NCBI GenBank assembly: GCA_964030785.1
Contig: OZ034975.1
Location: forward strand, 20,614,142 to 20,678,141
Length of the DNA: 64,000 nucleotides
From: Siderastrea siderea
Lineage: Eukaryota > Cnidaria > Anthozoa > Scleractinia > Rhizangiidae
Reading direction: 5' to 3'
A model generated the notes under the pieces. It saw only the letters and a program-made list of their open reading frames with translations, was not told the DNA's origin and made no database searches. Each line of letters begins with the position of its first letter. The stretch's first letter is position 1. Position numbers and translations under genes: made by a program. Below are positions 31,931 to 41,790 of the stretch, in pieces.

Positions 31931-32330
31931 CGGCACCAACAAAATTGGTTCGTCCACGGTCGCTGAACACCTCCTCTGGGACCTCTCATCTACCGGTGAA
32001 ACGAGGGAATGAGTTAAGAAGCTATCTGTGTCAAGCCCCCAGGGACCTTCCAAGTGAACAGCACCAGTTGTTAAACAAGTGAAAAGGCAGAGCCACCTCT
32101 TTTGGCGTCTTAATCCACGCACTTGAACAGTGATAAAAGGTCCTGCATAGTCCACTGCGGTCTTGGCGAATGGTCGCAGACTGAAGCCAAGCCTTGCCTT
32201 GGGAAGAGGTGCCATAATCAGACCGGCAGCTTTGTTCTTTTACCTTTTGCACGTGTAGATTCACTTTCCCACTTTCTCATTTCTTCTCGGGCGGCGATGA
32301 CCCAATATCTTTGGCTTACTTGAGACCAGC
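31921..32330 (-). pseudogene. BEL/Pao integrase core
   Basis: The minus strand reads [20 protein letters not shown], then VDYAGPF (first catalytic Asp) and [13 protein letters not shown], the hallmark of BEL/Pao integrases. After DTDSFL a frameshift is needed to continue to [11 protein letters not shown] and TNFVGA, which holds the second Asp; one stop lies between. The catalytic Glu region is absent because the element ends there. The segment before it (SQRYWVIAAREEMRKWESES) is the usual zinc-finger-to-core linker. Confidence 0.75.
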
Positions 32331-32345
32331 AAAATGGCTCGTTAA

Positions 32346-33329
32346 GGCCGCGGGTGAGAAACTAAGTCATCAGTATTTATTTATTTAAAGCGTATGCACG
32401 AAGTGCGACGAATGGTAGCGACATTGCGCGAAATATTCATGAATAGGCTCTTCAGTAAAACTTTCAGTTTCTGAATCAATAATTGCACGTGCGTTAAATC
32501 GTGTGCTATGGAGTTGTGACTTTTAAGCACTTTATAAATAAAAAACTGTCGAAGTCCGGCTTTTTTTACGTTCCAACGTTAATCGGAAACTTTTTAGAAG
32601 TTTTCCAACGAAACAAAACAAAAACTACAATAATACTCCTTATAGCTAACATAGAGCTTGGGAAACGCTTATAATCCAAAAATTTGCCATCTCTAAATTG
32701 CAAAGTATTGTTCTTTTCCGGACAGTGAACAATAGCTGCTTGAATTTAATTTCCATAATTAGCATAATCTTACTTTAAACATTCGTGTTTATTCGGTAAG
32801 CCTTCGGAAGCCCTAATACCACCAATTTTGTGTCCAAGAATACAGCGCAGATATAGAATTTCCTGAACAGACACAACAGGCAGACAAACTAGGTGTATTG
32901 TAGATTGTCACAACAGAAGCCTTTTTTTCAAACAGGCTTTTTAAACAAGGACGATTTTACTCATTTAAAAGCTTACAACTTTCAATGGAACTCAAAATAC
33001 TATAATCGGCTTCTGATTTGACACAATAGAGGTTTTAACTGATCAATGAGTGGTAAAATCAAGAAGCGTTGTCTTCTCCACGAGGAGAAAACTTGGACAC
33101 GGAGTCGCGTTTTACAAAATCTTCACTTTGGGAGCCCATAGCATCGCAAAGAAGCGCAATCTATCAAACCAAAAACAACCTTGTTGCACTTCCACCATTG
33201 CCCAAGCTCTCTGTTAAGTTTCAACGGAATTGGCTCCCAAACGTTTAAGATATAACGCTTTTTAGCATAAGACCTTCACCAAAATTTTGCCTTATAAATT
33301 AATTCATGATCAGCTTGTCACCCACGGCC
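32346..33329. mobile_element. TTAA-flanked element, 984 bp, within BEL/Pao integrase
   Basis: TTAA at 32342-32345 and 33330-33333 flank GGCCGCGGGTGA and its near reverse complement (GGCCGTGGGTGA). The interior is AT-rich with no coding frame that I recognise. Retroelement coding sequence resumes on both sides, which confirms insertion. Confidence 0.75.
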
Positions 33330-33333
33330 TTAA

Positions 33334-34260
33334 CTCATGTTATTGCTTTACGATGAGCTTGGTAGCCCAGTGGCCTTTCGGTAGAATCAACGGGTATCGT
33401 GTGTCATACGGCAGAAATTTGGCGAAACGTAATCGGCCGTAAGAGCGAATACAACCTGTTTCATCCAGGACACAGCTTGGTAAGTTGACTTTTACTTGGT
33501 ATCGGCTTCCCTGAGCTCAAAGCCAAATACTCATCGCGGAATGCTTCACGTTGAGCTAAACGCACAATTTCCTCTTCAGCTTCCTTTATTTCTTGGGTAG
33601 TAACTGCCTGCCTGTTTTCCTGTTGTCCTTGCTTCGTATATTGTACACCATTCTTCTAACTCTTGCATGAATCCGAACTAGGCGCGTCCAACTGGAGAAA
33701 CGCTTTGGGTCAAGCCTCCATTCTTCTAGCATAACGGTCCGCTCTTTAGGAACTTGCCTCTGAGGATTACACGTCAGAAGGGTTGCGCAGACACTTTCTT
33801 GTCCCTTCTTCTTTGACGTCTTCATTTCTGGCATCTCTCTAGACCTGTTTTGTATTTGTATCTTCGACCACTCACTGAATTCTCTTGTCAACCATTCAGG
33901 GCCTTCCCTCCACAACGAGCACTTAGCTAGCTCTGAAGGAGTGGCTCCTCACCTACACAAATCTGCTGGGTTTTCCTCCGTAGAGACATGCTGCCACTGC
34001 GACGGCTCAAAAAACATCTGTATCTCACCAATTCGATGAGCTACGAAAGGTCGGAAGCCTTTGCCGAGCCCTCGGACCCACCATAAGACATCTGTGCTGT
34101 CGTAATAAAAGGTTACGCTCTGCATCGGTACTTCAAGGACTTTTAGCAAGGACTGTGTTAACCGTAGGCTAGGATTGCGCCCATGAGCTCCATTCGTGGG
34201 ACTTTCATCGGGGTCAGCGACGCCACTTTACTCTTGGCTGCAATCAGGCGACTTTTGATA
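33334..34260 (-). pseudogene. BEL/Pao RNase H and integrase N-terminal region
   Basis: Going down the minus strand, SVTFYYDSTDVLWWVRGLGK and HRIGEIQMF...WQHVSTEENPADLCR (34149-33949) are the end of the BEL/Pao RNase H region; WREGPEWL and LDPKRFSSWTRLVRIHARVR (33915-33600) follow, and then the start of the zinc-binding region of integrase (RLAQREAFRDEYLAL in another frame, about 33,570-33,520). Frames change at least twice. Confidence 0.7.
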
Positions 34261-34310
34261 AACTCATTTTCGTATTCACATCGCATATAAACGGCAGCAC
34301 CATATGCTTG

Positions 34311-35434
34311 CTAAGGGGCATCGACTAAAGTTACTATCCTCTTTGACTTGACTGGATCAGCATTTCGTAGACAGCGAGGGATCTTCACCTTGTCCAGACT
34401 TCGTAGCTGCTCAAACCAAGCTTCAATTTTGTCTGCAACGTCGTCCTGAATTTCGTCGTCCCAGTCGTAACCTCTTGACCACACTTTCTGAATTAGAATC
34501 TTCGCAACAATGACGAATGGGCTGACGAAGCCTAGCGGGTCAAAGATTGTTGCTTCTTTACGAAGGACGTTTCGCTTCGTTATCTGAATATCTGAAGAAG
34601 CTGGAGAAGAAGCCACGGTAAACACTCCTCGGTACTGTTCCAGGAGACCCCCAGAGTCTTGGTTATCGGATCTTGCCCACTGATTTTCACGATTTCTGAG
34701 GCTCGTTCTTTTTCAGGAGTAGCTTCAATGACTTTAGAGGAATTTGATATCCACTTCCTCCCTTGCATGTCAGCCACGCTCCATAGCGCTTTCAGTTAAT
34801 GATAGAACTCAACCCCTGTTTCGTCGTCTTCGACACTGTCAATGGAATCATCCATGTATGCGTTGACTTTAGTACTGTCTCATCGGCGAGCGGATAGCGG
34901 GGTTCATTTCTTCGAGCATTCTCATGAGCAACAAACTGGGACTCCATAGGAGCAGCGTTCTTTCCGAAAAAAAAAACACGGCTAGACTCATTAACATCTG
35001 GCTGTCGTTCACATTTAAGGTCTCTCCACAGCAGTTGGAAGTAGGGACGATCTTGACGATTCCTGAATTTCAATTTGAAGATACATCGCTTTGATGTCGC
35101 AGACGATACCAACCGGGTTTCGGCGGAAGCGAGCAAGAACATTGAAAAGATCCTGCTGTAATTTCGGTCCGGAAAGGATCATGTCATTAAGTGAAGTCCT
35201 CTTACATTTGGCAGAGCAGTCAAACACGATCCTCACTTTAGTGGTTGATTTGTCCATCCTTAAGACTGGAAAATGGGGCAAATACCATACGTTGACAGGC
35301 GTCTGCTCGTCGGGAGGAACTTTTCGTAGGTATCCTTTCTCAGCATAGGCTTCGATCGTTGCCTGATGCTCTTTGGCGACTCGGTCGTCTTTCTTTATAT
35401 TTTTCTCGGTGCTCTGGAGACGGAATAACGCCAT
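34311..35434 (-). pseudogene. BEL/Pao reverse transcriptase
   Basis: The minus strand reads TVEAYAEKGYLRKVP-like sequence, then VNVWYLPHFPVLRMDKSTTK and VRIVFDCSAKCKRTSLNDMI, typical BEL/Pao reverse transcriptase. GIVCDIKAMYLQIEIQE holds the first catalytic Asp. Downstream AKILIQKVWSRGYDWDDEI (about 34,500-34,440) is the connection region. The YVDD region between about 34,860 and 34,800 is poorly preserved. Three or more frameshifts break it. Confidence 0.75.
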
Positions 35435-35719
35435 TGGTTTAGTGTCAGGCAGCTCAGGCTTATCGTCTCTCCAAGGGATAGTTACGTGGTACCTCCCATT
35501 TTCGTACTTAAGGGATTTTTATGCTTTGATCAAGACAAGTTTCTCCTCTTCTGTAGGTACAAGTTTGTCGATGCTGTTGGTGCCTGAGTCTTCAATTTCT
35601 TAGAACCTTTTAAGGCCTTGATCAATGTTACAACACGAGTACCTTCGATCATACGAAACAAATTCTCTTGTAAACAAGGCTTGGATAGCGTGAGATCTTT
35701 TTCGTAGACTTTGGCTTTG

Positions 35720-35974
35720 TCAGACCAGTGCACTTTCGATCGCTACCTTCAACGGCATTGACTGAAATGTTTCCACTGTATCATTGAGTACATGGACTTG
35801 AACTTTCTCAAAAGTCAATTGTATTCCCAGGACAACTTCTTCGTTTGGGAACGTTTCATTTGAAGCGTCGTCTAAGGTGGCGTTGATCTTCACTTTTTTT
35901 CCATTTGCTTTTATCCACACAGGAACATCTCGTAACGAGTAGGGCTCAATCGGCGTTTCGGCCTTGCAGGTCAT
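35720..35974 (-). pseudogene. BEL/Pao aspartic protease region
   Basis: INATLDDASNETFPNEEVV has the layout of the retroviral-type protease active site, where A-x-L-D-x-(G/A)-S is expected. Here the site reads LDDAS, close to the BEL/Pao pattern. It lies between the gag zinc knuckles and the reverse transcriptase on the same strand. A frameshift follows before the reverse transcriptase frame. Confidence 0.6.
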
Positions 35975-37215
35975 GGTTACAACCGGGGCAAGAACCCCCT
36001 CTCGTGGGGTAAAAGGGCCTCTTCTCTCTTGGGGGATGATTGATGCGCATTCTTTCTAGTAATTCGGAACCATGAAAATGGCGATGATGGATTCGCGCGC
36101 AGCCATCTATTCCGCACATTTTAGATCTTCTACAATCCTTTCCTTGGTGATCGGAGGCCAGACAACGAAAACAAAGCTTCTTTTCTTTAGCGATCTGCCG
36201 ACGGTCGTCAACGCACTTGTTATGAAACTGCCTGCAGAACCGCACACCATGGTCATAACTCTAACGAAAACAACAGGGTAGCTTTGAGTTCCTTGGTTCA
36301 TCCCATTCGTAAGGATACGGAAGTTTCGCCCTCTCCCTGAATGCGGGTACTCGGACGTTCTCGACGTTGTAACGTTTTCAGCTGTTCTCGATTCAATTCT
36401 GGTCGCCATTTCCCCCTCTTCCACCCGGAATCTGGCTTCTTCTTGTAACCAATCTTTGAACGTTGTGACTGTCTTTTCTTCGACATGTTCGCTCGACCAG
36501 CGGCTGTAGTTTTCTAGCTGACGTTCGGACAGATTCTTCACAAGCAAGCTCTGTAAAGTTCCATCACCCAACTCTCCATCGCGTCCCTCTGCTTGCAACT
36601 TTTTCACGGTTATTCTGACAAGGTCCGCAAACTTCTCCAATGCTTGGACATCATTGATTCGGATTGTAGGTAACTTTCCCAGCCGATCCATGTAAGCTCT
36701 TAGAAGCCGTCGCGTACCACCAGACTTTGTCTGAAGATTTTTCTTTCCTTCTTCGTACTCGGGGGGTGAAACGCCTAGTCCTCGAATGGCTTCTAGAGCA
36801 TTTCCAGTAAGACTCTGTCGCATCTTGCCATCTTGAGATTTGAAGACTTGGTAGATGCATCAACTAGACTTTCGAACAACGCCCAAAAATCTTCAAACTT
36901 GCGTTTGTCGCCATCGAACATGGGGACTTTTAGCGGGTTGAAGAAACGATTTTGGTTCTCGTGACTTCGACGTGGTTCTTCTACTTAGACGTAAAAGGCG
37001 GAAAGTTCTCCCAAAACGTGCAACGTAGTTTTAAGAGCTGCCCACAGCTGTTCAATTGTACTCTCGATTATCGGTATTTCTGAATACTTCACACAAAGTT
37101 TTTCCAGTTCGTGCCGTAGTTTGGTAAGCTTTACCTCCGCGATTCGTTTTCTGTTTCTTCGTTTTCTTCGACAACATCAGTCGCTTTGTTCTCGGCAGAC
37201 GCTATCACCAAATCA
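35975..37215 (-). pseudogene. BEL/Pao gag with zinc-binding Cys/His region
   Basis: The minus-strand gag begins near 37,200 (SAENKATDVVEENEETENES), has VPMFDGDKRKFEDFWALFES (about 36,930-36,870, the conserved gag block of the family) and LTGNALEAIRGLGVSP, and ends in a Cys/His-rich nucleic-acid-binding part (KLCFRCLASDHQGKDCRRSK and CGIDGCARIHHRHFHG). Frames change at least twice, and a 238-codon piece (36107-36823) is the longest intact stretch. Confidence 0.75.
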
Positions 37216-37280
37216 ATAAAAACAAAGCAAAACTCAAAATTCAACGAAAACAACTTTCTACCGTCGTGGTCGCCAAAAAA

Positions 37281-37503
37281 TGTTCGGTAGCGGAATCAAC
37301 TGGTCCACAAATTTACGGCACATGAATCCTCGGTACATTTAATCCTCAAAAACTTAAATACAGTGGCCCAAAACAAAATCTCTATCGCTAAAACTTTTCA
37401 AATAAATCCTCTCACAAAAAACTGTACGCGTCACTGTCTACGACAACACCGACTTAAGTGCGCACGCGCACACTCATGAGTTGGCGTGACCCGCGATCTG
37501 TCA
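37281..37503 (-). repeat. 5' LTR and primer binding site of the BEL/Pao element
   Basis: On the minus strand the segment runs from TGACAGATCGCGGGTCACG to CCGCTACCGAACA and is followed by TGGCGACCACGACGG, which starts with TGG as a tRNA primer site should. That gives an LTR of about 223 bp with TG...CA ends. The matching 3' LTR is not in the window, so the outer border is a best guess. Confidence 0.55.
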
Positions 37504-38640
37504 CGGAAAAACAGTCAAAATGAAGTTCTGTCCTTCTTAACAACAATTCTGCCAACGACAGTGCTGAGGAGGACAACAGCATCTTGTCCGATAATGGCGC
37601 TCCTTCCATTGACGATCATTCCCCAGACCAGGACGTTGCAGACCTCGACCATACTGCTACGCCGTCCCCTGCCAGGCCACCATTCACGGAAGACCGGCTT
37701 CGCGACCTCCCACAAACCGTTCAACAGGCCGTGGCAAACGTCCAGACCCAGCCAAGCGTTTCTTCTGAAACTCAGCCGTTCCTGGCCTCGGTACGCCCTG
37801 CAGGTACAGCCTCTCCATTTTTGTATTCACTGTCTGTTGGACCGTTTCTGATGGAAAAAATTCTGCGTTGTGGGTACGTTGATTTTACGTTGCTATTACA
37901 AGATTCACAAACTCAGCCTCAGGGTCCAACCATCCAGTTCTGATTAGAGGACTCGTCCTCAGGCTCCATGGGCACCCCTATTACCACGGTACGCAGAAAG
38001 AAGCCCGTTATCGTCTCGTTCTACAAATGGGTCGACGCCTATTCCATTTTTATGCTGTTTTACGTGTCTGCCTACCCTCGGAGAGCCGTGGAATTAATCT
38101 GATACCTCCAAATCATTAGCCGTACGAAAGCCAAGTTTAAAGGGGGCACCTGGCTTCATTATCACGAGCAATTTCGCCGCCGAGCTGCCCAGGACCTGAC
38201 CCTTAATTGGGAACTAGTTGACCTGGATCTGTGGACCGTTACCTTTTCGGGTCAAGGTGAGCCCCATTGCTTCCTGTGTTATAGCCCCTACAACAGCCAC
38301 GTGGACTGTCCCCTTGCTGACTCCGCCCGCTGTCCAGCCAGAAGTTCAGGATTCTGCTGTTGCTACAATTTCAGCAAGCCAGGTGGTTGCTCCCGCCGTC
38401 AGTACCCCCATGTCTGCAGCCGATGCCACTGCCCTTCTCACCCGGTCACGAGATGCCGATCCGACCAAATTGCAGAGCAAACAAAAACTCAGTTCATCAG
38501 CGACCGCGGCTAGAAGTAAGGCGTTTCAACAGTCCTACTCTCAGCGACCTGTCGTGTCCACACCCATTGATATCGATGTCCTTGAGCGTCAACTTCTACA
38601 CCATATCACCCTGATCGTAACTTTGTTAATTGTTTAATTA
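37504..38640 (+). pseudogene. DIRS ORF1 (gag-like), continued after the BEL/Pao insertion
   Basis: The plus strand reads SDNGAPSIDDHSPDQDVADL, RPPFTEDRLRDLPQTVQQAV, KILRCGYVDFTLLLQDSQ and, past stops, FYKWVDAYSIFML, TWLHYHEQFRRRAAQDLTLN and a Cys/His-rich end (CFLCYSPYNSHVDCPLAD and CSRCHCPSHPVTRC). The block with CGYVDF, the W-x-E/H-Y-x-x-x-F-R pattern and zinc-knuckle-like cysteines is typical of DIRS gag. Three frames are used, so it cannot be translated whole. Confidence 0.68.
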
Positions 38641-38699
38641 GTTATCTTAGATTTGGCACACATGTTGGTTACACTGGTCCCCAGTTCCCTAGAGGTTCC

Positions 38700-39470
38700 C
38701 GTAATTTAATTTCTGCTTTCCAACACTCTGAGGTTGACGCGGCTAATCTCCCTAAGGAGGTTAAGTTGGGTAGGGTAGCCGGCCCTTTCCCCTCTCCTCC
38801 TCTACCTAACTTGCAATGTCACCCGAAGATTGTGGTCTCAAAGAAGCACACTACGGAGTGGCGGACCATCCATCACCTATCCTACCCGAAGGGAGTTAGT
38901 ATTAACGATCACATCCCCAAAGATCCCTATTCTCTCCAATATGTTCGGGTGGATGACGCTATCAGCGTCCTTAAGTCCTTGGGTCCTACATGGCTAAGAC
39001 TGACCTTAAGTCAGTCTTTCGCCTTATCCCCGTTACCCCCGACGATTGGAACCTCCTAGGGATATATTGGAAGGGTCAATTCTTTGCGGATCTTTATCTC
39101 TCGTTCGGGCTCTGGTCCGCTCCTTTCCTGTTCAACCAATTTTCCGATGCGTTGGAGCGGATTCTTAAACATCATTATGGACTCCAGAATGTCCTACATA
39201 TCCTGGACGATTTTTTCCTTGCTGAACGTTTTCGGGTCCAGTGCTTGACCTCAGTTAGCACCCTTCCATGGGTTTTTATGCCCTTTCGCACCCCGGTTGT
39301 CGCTGCCAGAACTTTAGGGCCCTCTCAGGTATTAGAATTCATTGGAATGGTTTTGGATACTACCCGGATGGAGGCTCGCCTTCCCGAGGACAAACCTGTT
39401 CGCACCAAAGACCTCCTTCCATCTTTAAGGTTGGTCGGTCTGTACGCCTGATGGAGTTACAGTCTCCCAT
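38700..39470 (+). pseudogene. DIRS reverse transcriptase
   Basis: Plus-strand pieces: VAGPFPSPPLPNLQCHPKIV, KHTTEWRTIHHLSYPKGVSI (DIRS-type fingers), AKTDLKSVFRLIPVTPDDWN (first catalytic Asp), then LYLSFGLWSAPFLFNQFSDA and LHILDDFFLAE, where LDDF stands at the catalytic DD site. LEFIGMVLDTTRMEARLPED is the usual C-terminal part. The frame shifts between 38766-39059 and 38990-39451 and again after about 39,240. Confidence 0.78.
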
Positions 39471-39965
39471 AGGTACCCTTCAATTTGCATGTACAGTGGT
39501 CACCCCGGGTAGACCTTTTCTACAGCGTATTATTAACCTTAGAAGGGGAGTACGTAGACGATTTCACCACATTCGCCTTAACAATGAATTCTTTAATGGG
39601 TGGGACACGCGTTTTTTCTTCCTTGACTCTTCCATTATCCCCTCCCCCGAAATGGAACATTTCACTGATGCCGCTAGCACTGTCGGGTTTGGGGGATACT
39701 TCAGCAGGAAATGGTTCCAGGGTAGGTGGCCACCCACATGGAGGTACGCAGGGAACGGGGAATGGCACGGGAATTAGTATAGAGTCCCAGGAACTCTTGC
39801 TTGCGCAATTTTGTACCCGTATTTCACGGGAAAACGCCTCCAGTTTTGGTGTGACAACGAATCCGTTGTCGCTAGTATCAAATTGAGTCACTCAAAGGCC
39901 CCGCGCATTATGGACCTTCTTAGGTTTCTAGTCCCGATCTCTATGAAACACAACTTTTTCGTTCG
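39440..39965 (+). pseudogene. DIRS RNase H region
   Basis: The plus strand has MELQSPIGTLQFACTVVTPG, PGRPFLQRIINLRRGV and HFTDAASTVGFGGYFSRKWF, where T-D-A-(A/S) is the first catalytic Asp of RNase H. Further on, in another frame, WCDNESVV-like sequence (FWCDNESVVASIKLSHS) and APRIMDLLRFLVP hold the third acidic site. It links the reverse transcriptase and recombinase of the same element. Confidence 0.72.
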
Positions 39966-40009
39966 TTAGGGCACGCCATGTCCCGGGAGTTTCTAATGAC
40001 ATTGCTGAC

Positions 40010-40875
40010 GCACTGTCCCACTTTCAGGAGGCGCGTTTCAGGGCAGCTGCTCCCAAGGCGGATCGGGACCCTTGCACCATCCCAGCTTCGTTAATGACCC
40101 GTTAAAGGACGAAGTTCTCGCTTTCGCCAGTTGGGGCCTAGCCTGGGGGACTAATCCTACCCATGGTTCTGGAGAGAGGCGTTTTATCCGTTTCTGCCTC
40201 CTGCATCGCCTAGTTCACGATACTGGGGACATTCTCCCTGCTTCTGGGGGTACTCTTATTTATTTTGCTTCCTACTTAGCAAGGTCAGTCCCCCATAGTA
40301 CCATAAAATTATATCTCGCCGCTGTTGCTGTTGTTGTTGGGAAAGCTGTTGCTTTAGAAAGTTCTCCAAGCGTTGTTGGGCCCCAAGGATTTCTCTATGG
40401 ATTGGGCAGCGTTTTACGCTAGCCGTTTTCGCTAGCCGTTTACACTAGTCGTTCTCGATGTAGCGAATCCACTTACAAAGGGGGAAACAATTTTCGCCCC
40501 CGTTTTGACTTAAGTCCCGACGGCGTGTCATTCCAACCCAGTCTGGCTAGCCAGCAACACATTGTAGTTACTCTTAGATCCTCCAAGACGGACTCTTTTC
40601 GCGCCGGTCAGTATCTTATAATTACGGTTACTCACCAGGTCAGCGGTCATTTCCCTCCTCCGCGACACCGTTCGTCACGCCGGCCGCCCTTACCACAGCC
40701 TTAAGGGTCACAGTTTCCACATCGGCGCCGCCTCTACTGCAGCTGCTGCCGGCTTGCCAGACTGGTTAATAAAAGTTTTAGGTAGATTGTCATCAGACTG
40801 CTATCAGTCGTACATAAGGACACCCCAGCAGGTTCTGCTGTACGCAGCCCCTAGAATGGCTAGCGTTTCATCTTA
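40010..40875 (+). pseudogene. DIRS tyrosine recombinase
   Basis: The N-terminal core-binding part reads SFASWGLAWGTNP-like sequence, RRFIRFCLLHRLV, ILPASGGTLIYFASYLARSV and PHSTIKLYLAAV (40072-40422). The catalytic part continues in other frames with DGVSFQPSLASQQHIVVTLR, SSKTDSFRAGQYL, GHSFHIGAASTAAAAGLPDW, LIKVLGRLSSDCYQSYIRTP and a stop near 40,875. The last Tyr stands at the expected nucleophile position. In the H-x-x-R box the Arg is replaced by His (HSFHIG for HSFRIG), which should abolish recombination, apart from the frameshifts. Confidence 0.75.
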
Positions 40876-41400
40876 ACGCCTACATCATGTTGTTTATCTT
40901 TGTTTAGTTGGGGGAATACCCGCTTCGCACCTATCTGTGGCGGTTACGTCTGCGCAGCGACCTCCTCAAGCTTAGTTCACTAGTTCATTTTGCCGGTTTT
41001 TACTTTAGCGTCCTGCTAATATCCCGGTCCGACCCAGCATCGCTGGTGAGATAGGTGAGGCGCTGTAGGTCGTTGCAGTTTCTTAGGTTTTCATGTCGCT
41101 GGCCTTAGGTCTCAGCCCATAGTGCTGCTACTGTGGCGCGTTGCTGGCCTAGGTTGCAGCCCGTAGCCCTGTAGTTTTAGACCTGCCAATACTCTTCTCA
41201 GTGGGACTTTGCTGGCCTAGATGTGCTGCCTCTGTAGCGCCCTTTTTACATTGTGTTGCCTAGATTTCAGCTCGTAGTGCCAGGAGAGGTGAGGCTCTTA
41301 TATGGTCACGCTATTGAAGTTGCCTGTCACGCCAATTGCCGAGTGGTGCCCCCTATTTAACGCCGATCTGTGCAGTGGTACTTTACTTTAATTTAGTCAT
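40876..41400 (+). repeat. DIRS tail with degenerate tandem repeats
   Basis: From about 41,090 to 41,290 words such as TTGCTGGCCTAGGTTGCAGC, GCTGGCCTTAGGTCTCAGCC and GTTGCCTAGATTTCAGCTC recur roughly every 60-70 bases. They follow the recombinase stop and probably form the element's terminal region. I could not pair them with sequence upstream of 31742. Confidence 0.45.
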
Positions 41401-41532
41401 GATTGATTCTTACATGGTTTAAAAGAGACATATTTGCTAGTGGTAATCAAAACAATGACATTAAGGGCATTATATGTTCAAGTCTTGTTTTAGCGATATG
41501 GCTTACTTTCAAGAATAATTATAGCAACTTTA

Positions 41533-41790
41533 AGGGAGGCGGTGTGGCCGAGTCGTTTAGGGCGCTGGACTTGTAATCCGGACGTCCCGGATTCAAGTCT
41601 TCCTCTCTGACCACTTGGATTTGTTTCACGGCAGTCCCGTATTCAAATCCTCAGCCACGCTTGTAAGTAGCTAACTGGTAAGCCTCCTACCAGTTGGGAT
41701 ATTTAAAAGTTGTGTCCCCAGCTAGCACTGCCGTGCTAAATACTCATACACTTAAAATGAAATTATTTGTCTATATATTTATTTATTTTT
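41533..41790 (+). mobile_element. tRNA-derived SINE
   Basis: GGTGTGGCCGAGTCGTTTAG (A box) and GGATTCAAGTC (B box) form a tRNA-like head with TTGTAA in the anticodon-loop position. The body continues through GGATTTGTTTCACGGCAGTC and CTACCAGTTGGGAT to an AT-rich tail near 41,790. The head lacks a good acceptor stem, so it is not a functional tRNA gene. It resembles a SINE family widespread in cnidarians. Confidence 0.75.

Larger units (their letters stand above)
31921..37503 (-). mobile_element. BEL/Pao LTR retrotransposon, truncated at its 3' end
   Basis: The minus-strand order is LTR (37503-37281), primer site, gag, protease, reverse transcriptase, RNase H and integrase, the BEL/Pao arrangement. 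The integrase breaks off within the conserved D-x-G-T-N-F-V-G-A segment (near 31,935), so the C-terminal part of integrase and the second LTR are missing. Several frameshifts and stops are present, and a TTAA-flanked element lies in the integrase. It lies inside ORF1 of the DIRS element. Confidence 0.75.
31742..41400 (+). mobile_element. DIRS-like retroelement split by a BEL/Pao insertion
   Basis: Extent of the DIRS element: ORF1 start at 31742, gag at about 37.58-38.5 kb, reverse transcriptase and RNase H at about 38.77-39.9 kb, tyrosine recombinase at about 40.05-40.88 kb, then a tail with degenerate repeats to about 41.4 kb. DIRS elements integrate through a tyrosine recombinase instead of an integrase. 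Stops and frameshifts occur in every domain. The ends are not precisely placed because I could not match terminal repeats. Confidence 0.65.

Noticed and set aside
39520..39891. 123-codon minus-strand open frame
   Set aside because: Antisense shadow of the DIRS RNase H region.
41540..41612. Possible tRNA gene
   Set aside because: A and B boxes are present but the acceptor stem does not pair and a SINE body follows.
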